The position numbers and the translations under genes are program-made. The notes under the pieces were generated by a model that was given only the letters and a program-made list of their open reading frames with translations, made no database searches and had not been told where the DNA came from. This document shows positions 7,208 through 11,838 of a DNA stretch of 11,838 bases, in pieces. Where the stretch lies: positions 1 to 11,838 of the forward strand of contig JAGGYV010000310.1 in NCBI GenBank assembly GCA_021162325.1, read 5' to 3'. This stretch comes from Desulfobacteraceae bacterium (GTDB lineage: Bacteria > Desulfobacterota > Desulfobacteria > Desulfobacterales > Desulfosalsimonadaceae). Each line of letters opens with the position of its first letter. The first letter of the stretch is position 1.

Positions 7208-7303
7208 CAGGTCGGCATGCGGCGTTGCGCGACTCCCGCCAATGCTCACATATAGGCATATGCTGCGCTTGTCGAGTCGCCGCGCGCCTTGCCTGCCGAC
7301 CTG
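7208..7303. repeat. GC-rich inverted-repeat element after the thiolase gene
   Basis: The arms CAGGTCGGCATGCGG... (7208-7235) and ...CTTGCCTGCCGACCTG (7274-7303) are imperfectly complementary, with CAGGTCGGCA paired to TGCCGACCTG except for one base, and GACTC paired to GAGTC. The G+C content contrasts with the AT-rich flanks. It begins 12 bases after the thiolase stop, so it may serve as a transcription attenuator or 3' stabiliser between the thiolase and SDR. Several reading frames cross it, but none looks like protein. Confidence 0.6.
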
Positions 7304-7347
7304 ATTCTTGTTTTTCAGCAGCCCGGATGGAATTGAAAATTTTCTGC

Positions 7348-7474
7348 TTCCCACGGTCCTCCGTGGGAACCCATACCAGGCTGTATTCTTTCAGGGTGTG
7401 GTAATTGTATGATTATGGAATGTATCATTGTTGAATGATATATTGATCTGTATTCCTACGGAGGACCGTGGGAA
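7348..7474. repeat. Pair of inverted 22-base hairpins flanking 83 bases
   Basis: TTCCCACGG-TCCT-CCGTGGGAA (7348-7369) is a perfect nine-base-pair hairpin. TTCCTACGG-AGGA-CCGTGGGAA (7453-7474) is its inverted copy with one change; even the loops TCCT and AGGA are complementary. The two can therefore fold separately or pair as one 22-base stem. Between them is another small perfect hairpin, TATCATT-GTTG-AATGATA (7423-7440). The second copy ends 25 bases before the SDR start codon, where it could shape the leader of that mRNA. Confidence 0.65.
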
Positions 7475-7499
7475 TGAGATGAAAGAGAGAATATAAAGA

Positions 7500-8285
7500 A
7501 TGAACAAAAAATCGATTCTGATTACCGGCGCGGCATCCGGTATCGGAAAGGAAACCGCATTGTTTTTCGCCAAAAAAGATTGGTTTGTGGGAATTTTTGA
7601 TGTGGATGAAGCCGGTTTAAAAACACTGGAATCGGAAATCGGGGCATCAAACTGTTTTTTAGGCATCATGGATGTGACGAATTCGGCGAGTGTGCAAAAA
7701 GGGGTTGATGTATTTATGTCGAAAACCGGTGGAAAACTGGATGTACTGCTAAATAATGCGGGTATTTTGAAGTTCGGTCTTTTTGAAAATGTCGGTCTTG
7801 AGCATCATCTTAAAATTGTAGATGTGAATTTGAAAGGGTGTCTGAATTGTATTTATTATTGTTTGCCATACCTTAAAAAAACAACCGGCGCCCGAATTAT
7901 CAACATGTCATCTATTTCATCATTATATGGTGCACCTGAACTCTCTGTTTACGCATCAACCAAGCATGCATTATCCGCAATGACAGAGGCTCTGGATATT
8001 GAATTGGAGCCTCATGGCATAACAGTCTGTGATATCAAGCCTCCCTATGTCAAAACGCCGATGCTTAAGGGCGGGGAGAATTCAAAAAGTCTGAAGATAT
8101 TGAGATTTATAGGCGGTCAAACAAATGCGGGAAAAGTTGCTAAAACAGTCTGGAAGGCTGCAAATAAAAAGAAGCTCCATTGGAAAATAGGATTTACCCG
8201 CCTGATGGCGTTTCATTGCTGGTTTTTGCCATTTACAGTCCGATTCGTCGTAAAATTTTTGAGCATGCCGAAAATTAAAAAATAA
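7500..8285 (+). CDS. Short-chain dehydrogenase/reductase (classical SDR)
   Basis: A 261-residue NAD(P)-dependent oxidoreductase of the classical SDR family. The nucleotide-binding motif is TGAASGIG (9-16), and an acidic residue D34 after the second strand (GIFDVDE) favours NAD over NADP. NNAG lies at 85-88. The catalytic Ser138, Tyr151 and Lys155 have normal spacing in the INMSS and YASTK motifs. The C-terminus is unusual: residues about 233-256 (TRLMAFHCWFLPFTVRF and beyond) are strongly hydrophobic and end in a basic MPKIKK tail, which suggests membrane or lipid association. There is no strong Shine-Dalgarno, only purine-rich AAAGAGAGA. It lies 16 bases before the epimerase-like gene. It probably interconverts a hydroxyl and a keto group on a lipid or acyl-CoA; the substrate is unknown. 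Confidence 0.88.
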   Translation: MNKKSILITGAASGIGKETALFFAKKDWFVGIFDVDEAGLKTLESEIGASNCFLGIMDVTNSASVQKGVDVFMSKTGGKLDVLLNNAGILKFGLFENVGLEHHLKIVDVNLKGCLNCIYYCLPYLKKTTGARIINMSSISSLYGAPELSVYASTKHALSAMTEALDIELEPHGITVCDIKPPYVKTPMLKGGENSKSLKILRFIGGQTNAGKVAKTVWKAANKKKLHWKIGFTRLMAFHCWFLPFTVRFVVKFLSMPKIKK

Positions 8286-8301
8286 GAAAAAAGAATTTAT
8301 T

Positions 8302-9240
8302 ATGAATATACTGGTTACCGGTGCGGCCGGGTATATTGGCGGACGATTGGTTGAACATCTGTGTGAACAGGAGTGGGTATCGGCTGTTGTCGGTACTGAT
8401 ATTAATGAACCCGCATTTAAACATCCCAAATACAAATTTGAAATTCGGGACATCCGGCATTCCATGGATGATATCTTTGAGGCCCGGAAAATAGATGCCG
8501 TGGTTCATTCGGCATATGTTCTTCCGCCTATTCATGACAAAGGGCTGATGGAAGATATCAATAAAGGCGGCACCCGAAATGTTCTGGAAGCTTCAGTCAA
8601 AGCCGGCGTAAAGCAGATTTTATATACCAGTTCCACCACTGCCTATGGATTCTACGCAGATAATGATGAACCGTTGACTGAAGAAAGCCCCCTTAGAGGA
8701 AATGATGATTTAATTTATGCCAAAAATAAAAAAGAGATAGAAGCGGTCATGCAGGAATTTATTTCAAATCATCCTGAGATCGCTGTAACCATCGTCCGCC
8801 CCTGTTTTGTGGTAGGGCCGGGCTTTAAAAATCCCGTGGCTGAACATTTACAGAAAAAACTGGTCCTGATGCCGGCCAAAACACTTCCCTGGCAGTTTGT
8901 CCACGAAGACGACCTGATCAATGTCATGGCATTGCTGCTGGAAAAAAAGATTGCCGGTGCGTTCAATATAACCGGCGAAGGGACAATGACATTTTCCGAA
9001 ATGATTAAAATGCTGGGAAACATCCGAATCCCCATTCCCTGGCCGATTATTTACCCGTTAAATAACCTGTCCTGGTTTTTGCGGTTGACTTTTATGACCC
9101 AGTTTCCTTCACCGGGCATGCGGATGATGGTAAATCCCTGGATTGCCAGTTCAAAAAAACTTCATGAGACGATAGATTATACATTCAAATATGATTCAAG
9201 GAGTGCTTTCAGGGATTTTTCCCGATCCGTGAAAAAATAG
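8302..9240 (+). CDS. NAD-dependent epimerase / 3-beta-hydroxysteroid-dehydrogenase-like extended SDR
   Basis: A 312-residue extended SDR. TGAAGYIG (6-13) is the dinucleotide-binding loop and D33 at the end of beta-2 indicates NAD. The catalytic set is S110/S111/T112 in YTSSTTAYG and Tyr139-x3-Lys143 in LIYAKNKKE. VRPCFVVGPG (165-174) and the WQFVHEDDL stretch (197-205) are typical of sugar epimerases and 3-beta-HSD-type enzymes. Residues about 241-265 (IRIPIPWPIIYPLNNLSWFL) are hydrophobic, as in the membrane-associated 3-beta-HSD branch. It follows the SDR by 16 bases with only a weak purine-rich ribosome binding site, so it probably depends on the SDR message. Oxidation of a ring or side-chain hydroxyl would fit an SCP2/SCP-x lipid pathway; a nucleotide-sugar role cannot be excluded. 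Confidence 0.82.
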   Translation: MNILVTGAAGYIGGRLVEHLCEQEWVSAVVGTDINEPAFKHPKYKFEIRDIRHSMDDIFEARKIDAVVHSAYVLPPIHDKGLMEDINKGGTRNVLEASVKAGVKQILYTSSTTAYGFYADNDEPLTEESPLRGNDDLIYAKNKKEIEAVMQEFISNHPEIAVTIVRPCFVVGPGFKNPVAEHLQKKLVLMPAKTLPWQFVHEDDLINVMALLLEKKIAGAFNITGEGTMTFSEMIKMLGNIRIPIPWPIIYPLNNLSWFLRLTFMTQFPSPGMRMMVNPWIASSKKLHETIDYTFKYDSRSAFRDFSRSVKK

Positions 9241-9407
9241 AACCATGCAGTTTTTATGAATCAAAGCGGATTTGTAGGACAATTACTGACAAAAAAATAA
9301 GTATCGACTGACATGAAAATCAGGGAATGGCGGATATCATTCACCCTCGTTTTGTTGTAAGTTTTTGTAGCTGATTTAAGAGCTCGTTTTTTTGTACCTC
9401 CTGCCGG

Positions 9408-9442
9408 ATATGCTGATACTGATTTCTTCAGTATCAGCATAT
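9408..9442 (+). terminator. Hairpin terminator-like structure after the epimerase gene
   Basis: ATATGCTGATACTG (9408-9421) and CAGTATCAGCATAT (9429-9442) form a perfect 14-base stem with a seven-base loop. TTGATTTTAG follows, giving an interrupted T-tract. It is the first strong hairpin after the epimerase stop, about 170 bases downstream, and is the best candidate for the end of the acyl-CoA operon transcript. The AT-rich stem and interrupted T-run reduce confidence. Confidence 0.55.
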
Positions 9443-9514
9443 TTGATTTTAGGGGGTATTCCTTTCGCTTAAACGACAAAAGTAATAATTTCATAATGGA
9501 CGGTGGGATAAATC

Positions 9515-9617
9515 GTAGGTCGGATTAGCGCGTCAGCGCGTAATCCGGCAAATTTTATAGACCGGTTTGACAGAGTTTTTTTTGTGGCTTACGCGCTTAT
9601 GCGCTAATCCACCCTAC
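9515..9617. repeat. GATTAGCGC-type inverted repeat
   Basis: GTAGGTCGGATTAGCGC (9515-9531) pairs with GCGCTAATCCACCCTAC (9601-9617) at 15 of 17 positions. Each arm also folds on itself: GATTAGCGCGTCAGCGCGTAATC in the left arm, and the right arm has a similar GCGC-centred palindrome. The loop contains a TTTTTTTT run (9576-9583). Related GATTAGCGC/GCGTAATCC palindromes are common intergenic elements in bacterial genomes. Confidence 0.6.
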
Positions 9618-9637
9618 TGGGAAGTGTAACGAAATAC

Positions 9638-9680
9638 ATCACTTGCCGGGTAAGAAACCCGGCCTTCCGGAAAAAGTGAT
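9638..9680. other. Compound hairpin
   Basis: ATCACTT (9638-9644) pairs perfectly with AAGTGAT (9674-9680). Inside, GCCGGGT-AAGAA-ACCCGGC (9645-9663) forms a perfect seven-base stem with a five-base loop, followed by CTTCCGGAAA. In RNA this could be a bulged or three-way structure. It lies between two repeat elements and may be part of a composite mobile palindrome. Confidence 0.45.
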
Positions 9681-9686
9681 TTGTTC

Positions 9687-9722
9687 ATACCGTGGTGATT
9701 CGTCACCATGAAAAGCTTTTTA
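9687..9722. repeat. Dispersed hairpin repeat, copy B
   Basis: This stretch is 34 of 36 bases identical to 342-377. The hairpin TGGTGA-TTCG-TCACCA (9693-9708) carries a UUCG-type loop and is followed by TGAAAAGCTTTTTA. Similarity to copy A stops there. The following bases, ACGGAGTCATCAAAATT (up to about 9737), resemble 11781-11797 instead, which suggests that copy B is the fuller version of the element. Confidence 0.75.
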
Positions 9723-9765
9723 CGGAGTCATCAAAATTAATTGAAACCATGGGCACCTCTGCCGG

Positions 9766-9798
9766 AAAAGGCCGTTTTCGTAAAGAAAACGGCCTTTT
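9766..9798. terminator. Strong bidirectional-type terminator hairpin
   Basis: AAAAGGCCGTTTTC (9766-9779) and GAAAACGGCCTTTT (9785-9798) form a perfect 14-base stem around a GTAAA loop, with TTTTATT on the plus side and an A-tract on the other side. This is a textbook intrinsic terminator and could work in both directions. No gene on either strand ends immediately before it. It may be a backup terminator for the operon or the end of an unannotated small RNA. Confidence 0.75.
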
Positions 9799-9962
9799 AT
9801 TCGTCATTCCCTATCATATAATTGATAAATCATATTTGTTTTTTTAAAAAATATATGGCAAAAGAAGAACTGTAAATCAATCCGGTCCAGTTTGCGGGGG
9901 TTTTTTTGTTCAAGGTTTAATGATAGGTTGAATATTTTTTCGGTAAGGCAGGAAACAGGATA

Positions 9963-11036
9963 ATGGAAAAAATTAAAACAAACGCGCAACTTATACTTTC
10001 GTTCAGCATCATATGTCTGGCGCTGGCGATCGGATATTTTGCTTTTGAAGTCCATCATTTTCTCAAGGGGTTTCCTGAAATACTGGTGCAGATGGAAAAA
10101 ACATCTGTAGAAATATCTCCGGTAATTGAAGGAATTGCGGAAACCAGCAGAAATATTCTGCCGATATCGGAAGAAGTCGGCCATGTGGCCCAAATCATGC
10201 CGTCTATCCTGAAGGAAGTCAAGGCCACCCGTGAAGCTTTGCCGGATATACTTGATCAGGCCATGATCATCACCGACCGAATAAATAAAATAAGCGAAAA
10301 GCTGCCGGATGTTCTGGAAGAAGTTCGACAGACCCGGGCGGTTATTCCGGAGGTGACAGAAGAGATCCGGATGACCCGGGAAGTGATTTCCGAAGCAACG
10401 GAAAAGGTGCATCGTGTTCAGGAGCAGATTCCATTGATTCTCGTTGAATCGAAAAATATCAGAAAAGATCTCACAAAGGCCATGGGAAGTATTGATAAGG
10501 CGTCTGATTCAGTTCAGTCCTTTACCGCTGAGATGGGTGAAATACGCCCTATGATTCCGGCGGTTCTTGAAGAGGTTAAGCTGACAAGAGACGCAATGCC
10601 TGAAATGCTGGATCAGGCGGAACGGATTACTACCCAGGGAGCAAAATTCGGGGCTGACGCGGGAAAAGGAGTTGTCTCCGGACTCATTAGCGTGTTTAAC
10701 CCGATTACTATTTCCAAGCAACTGAAAGCGCTGGTTCTTCCGGGAAAGGATATGCGAGGGCTGACTGCGGAAGACATTGATCTGATCAGGGAAGCAACAT
10801 TTGAAATTGTTGAATCCGGGGATGTCGGTACGGTATTAAAATGGAAAAATCCCGTATCCCGGAATTATGGCAAACTTTCAATATTAAGAGAGTTCACCGA
10901 GGATTCTTTTGGTTGTAAAGAGCTTAAAGTGGAACTCTGGATTGATAATGATAAAAGCCATGATTTTAATGTGGTTTTCTGCCGTCAGGAAGATGGTTCC
11001 TGGATTAAAAAAGAAAAACCGGGCTTCAGGGAGTAA
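9963..11036 (+). CDS. Membrane-anchored coiled-coil protein with surface-antigen-like C-terminal domain
   Basis: A 357-residue protein of unknown function. One N-terminal membrane anchor covers about residues 9-29 (LILSFSIICLALAIGYFAF). Residues about 37-225 are long charged helices, probably coiled coil, with an internal repeat of consensus [ML]PxxLxEVxxTRxAxPxxLxQA. The clearest units begin near 80, 114 and 199. A glycine-rich segment (227-248, AKFGADAGKGVVSGLISVF) follows. The last 90 residues (267-357, RGLTAEDIDL... VLKWKNP... FCRQEDGSW) resemble the C-terminal part of the RT0821/Lpp0805 (17-kDa type) surface-antigen family. AGGA (9950-9953) lies nine bases before the ATG. It stands alone after a strong terminator, so it is probably its own unit. 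I see no chemotaxis signalling hairpin and no MCE domain. It may be an envelope scaffold or tether, but that is a guess. Confidence 0.72.
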   Translation: MEKIKTNAQLILSFSIICLALAIGYFAFEVHHFLKGFPEILVQMEKTSVEISPVIEGIAETSRNILPISEEVGHVAQIMPSILKEVKATREALPDILDQAMIITDRINKISEKLPDVLEEVRQTRAVIPEVTEEIRMTREVISEATEKVHRVQEQIPLILVESKNIRKDLTKAMGSIDKASDSVQSFTAEMGEIRPMIPAVLEEVKLTRDAMPEMLDQAERITTQGAKFGADAGKGVVSGLISVFNPITISKQLKALVLPGKDMRGLTAEDIDLIREATFEIVESGDVGTVLKWKNPVSRNYGKLSILREFTEDSFGCKELKVELWIDNDKSHDFNVVFCRQEDGSWIKKEKPGFRE

Positions 11037-11132
11037 GCGATAAAATATATAACTATTGTCGTATGCTAGCCAATAACGAATAAGCGTTGATTTTTGAAGC
11101 AGATAAAATCGAGAGGGTATTCTTTCGTTCTC

Positions 11133-11161
11133 ACCGGATCATAAAAAATGATATTGCCGGT
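11133..11161. other. Irregular hairpin in the 11037-11379 gap
   Basis: ACCGG-ATCAT (11133-11142) pairs with ATGAT and CCGGT (11148-11152 and 11157-11161), leaving a five-A loop and a four-base bulge. It lies about 100 bases after the coiled-coil gene and could be a weak transcript end, though no T-run follows. The rest of this 343-base gap is AT-rich and shows no convincing gene. Confidence 0.3.
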
Positions 11162-11278
11162 CAATGGGCATCTGATGACAGGGCGGAAAAAAAGTATGGT
11201 TTTACAAACTGACGGTTCCTGTTCATTAAAATCCGGCAAAATATCTAGGTGTTTTCGATTTATGAATGGCGGCATCAA

Positions 11279-11309
11279 TTGAGGGGTTAATTATTGAAAA
11301 CATTATAAT
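11279..11309 (+). promoter_or_regulatory. Possible sigma-70 promoter for the SUI1-family gene
   Basis: TTGAGG (11279-11284) and a perfect TATAAT (11304-11309) are separated by 19 bases, slightly longer than the ideal 17. Transcription would begin near 11316, about 65 bases before the start codon. The region is AT-rich, so chance matches are likely. Confidence 0.35.
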
Positions 11310-11379
11310 ATTATGGTAAAAATTTTATGTCTGGAGAGGGTGAAATGAATTATATTTAAATCACTGAAATAGGAAAAAT

Positions 11380-11745
11380 GTGAAGAAAAAAAAAGACTCG
11401 ATCGGCGGAATTGTCTATTCCACGGAACACGGAAAAATGTGCCCGGCCTGCAGCCGACCGGTTTCCAAATGCATTTGCCGGCGTAAAAAAGACATTCCCA
11501 AAGCAGACGGCATTGTGCGGGTCGGCAGGCAAACAAAAGGCCGTAAGGGAAAAGGTGTCACATTGATTTCAGGTGTCCCCCTGGATCATGAAGCGATAAA
11601 AAATCTTGGGAAAGAACTGAAAAAAAAATGTGGCACCGGCGGTACGGTGAAAGACGGTATTATTGAAATACAGGGTGATCACAGGGACCTTTTGATACTG
11701 GAACTGGAAAAAAAAGGATGGACCGTGAAGCGTTCCGGTGGTTAA
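11380..11745 (+). CDS. yciH: YciH/SUI1-family translation initiation factor-like protein
   Basis: A 121-residue protein of the bacterial/archaeal SUI1 (eIF1-like) family, which acts at the small ribosomal subunit in start-site fidelity. The N-terminal part holds a likely zinc knuckle, C21-x2-C24-x6-C31-x-C33 (MCPACSRPVSKCIC). The SUI1 fold covers about residues 45-118: VRVGRQTKGRKGKGVTLISG (47-66), CGTGGTVKDGIIEIQGDH (84-101) and LLILELEKKGWTVKRSGG. The start is GTG at 11380 with AGGA at 11371-11374 five bases upstream. An overlapping ATG at 11378 is immediately followed by TGA in its own frame, so it cannot be the start of this protein. The very basic MKKKK start is normal for ribosome-binding proteins. 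It is probably monocistronic. Its role in bacteria is incompletely known; the family assignment is confident. Confidence 0.9.
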   Translation: MKKKKDSIGGIVYSTEHGKMCPACSRPVSKCICRRKKDIPKADGIVRVGRQTKGRKGKGVTLISGVPLDHEAIKNLGKELKKKCGTGGTVKDGIIEIQGDHRDLLILELEKKGWTVKRSGG

Positions 11746-11749
11746 AATC

Positions 11750-11780
11750 AATGGCGTCATCGCCATTCCCCTGCTTTTTT
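11750..11780 (+). terminator. Probable terminator after the SUI1-family gene
   Basis: AATGGCG-TCAT-CGCCATT (11750-11767) is a perfect seven-base stem with a four-base loop, five bases after the stop codon. A T6 run follows at 11775-11780 after a short CCCCTGC spacer. The gap between stem and T-run is longer than ideal. Confidence 0.55.
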
Positions 11781-11798
11781 ACGGGTTCGTCAAAATTT
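11773..11798. repeat. Partial third copy of the dispersed repeat (right end)
   Basis: GCTTTTTTACGGGTTCGTCA and the following AAATT resemble 9714-9737 (GCTTTTTACGGAGTCATCA then AAATT), with one extra T and about three substitutions. Only the right-hand part, after the hairpin of copies A and B, is present. It overlaps the T-run used by the preceding terminator candidate. Confidence 0.45.
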
Positions 11799-11838
11799 AA
11801 ATATTATCATTATTGTTAAGGCAAGAAGAATTTTATAT

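Noticed and set aside
7073..7404. Short frames on both strands across the post-thiolase palindromes
   Set aside because: They translate the inverted repeats into arginine- and cysteine-rich peptides without any recognisable pattern or ribosome binding site.
9261..9494. 77-codon minus-strand frame after the epimerase gene
   Set aside because: It reads through the 9408-9442 hairpin, has a basic low-complexity composition and no supporting motif.
9804..10412. 202-codon minus-strand frame over the coiled-coil gene
   Set aside because: It is antisense to the repeated helical region, and its Phe/Arg/His-rich composition is what reverse-reading that repeat gives.
9963..11036. Methyl-accepting chemotaxis protein or MCE/MlaD transporter subunit
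   Set aside because: The long helices look similar at first, but there is no conserved signalling hairpin, HAMP domain or MCE beta-domain.
11066..11278. 70-codon minus-strand frame in the 11037-11379 gap
   Set aside because: It starts at TTG or ATG without a purine-rich ribosome binding site and has no recognisable domain; a real small gene cannot be fully excluded.

Overview
The window looks like chromosome from an anaerobic, fatty-acid- or aromatic-degrading member of the Desulfobacterota (Desulfobacterales-like). This is inferred from the gene types (a pair of DUF2148-type iron-sulfur proteins among acyl-CoA enzymes, an SCP-x-like thiolase, a sigma-54-type promoter) and from the many palindromic intergenic elements. 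It is not shown by any rRNA or marker gene. All complete genes lie on the plus strand. The only minus-strand gene is a truncated start at the left edge.

Layout. 1-118 is the 5' end of a divergent gene. 119-639 is a long intergenic region holding a nested palindromic element (137-300), one copy of a dispersed repeat (342-377), a three-half-site operator-like array (418-452), an AT-rich tract, and a near-consensus sigma-54 -24/-12 promoter (517-532). Eight co-directional genes follow: an SCP2-like lipid-binding protein, an acyl-CoA synthetase, two consecutive DUF2148 iron-sulfur proteins coupled by a TAATG overlap, an acyl-CoA dehydrogenase, an SCP-x-type thiolase, a short-chain dehydrogenase and an NAD-dependent epimerase / 3-beta-hydroxysteroid-dehydrogenase-like protein. 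Palindromic elements sit between genes 2 and 3 and between genes 6 and 7. 9241-9962 is non-coding and holds two strong terminator-like hairpins and three repeat families. A membrane-anchored coiled-coil protein follows (9963-11036), then a 343-base gap, then a YciH/SUI1-type translation factor (11380-11745) with a terminator-like hairpin.

How the genes may work together. The ligase would activate a carboxylic acid to its CoA thioester. The dehydrogenase would introduce a double bond, the SDR or epimerase-like enzyme would oxidise a hydroxyl group, and the thiolase would cleave the 3-oxoacyl-CoA. The SCP2 protein could present or carry a bulky hydrophobic substrate. No enoyl-CoA hydratase or ETF is encoded here, so the pathway needs other loci or a different electron route. 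The DUF2148 pair is the obvious unexplained component. A thiolase, an SCP2 domain, an SDR and a 3-beta-HSD-like enzyme together suggest a sterol-like, isoprenoid or alicyclic substrate, but the sequence does not identify it.

The most interesting signals are the DUF2148 pair inside an acyl-CoA operon, an Asp at the usual catalytic Glu position of the dehydrogenase, the sigma-54 control region, and the coiled-coil protein with a surface-antigen-like C-terminus.
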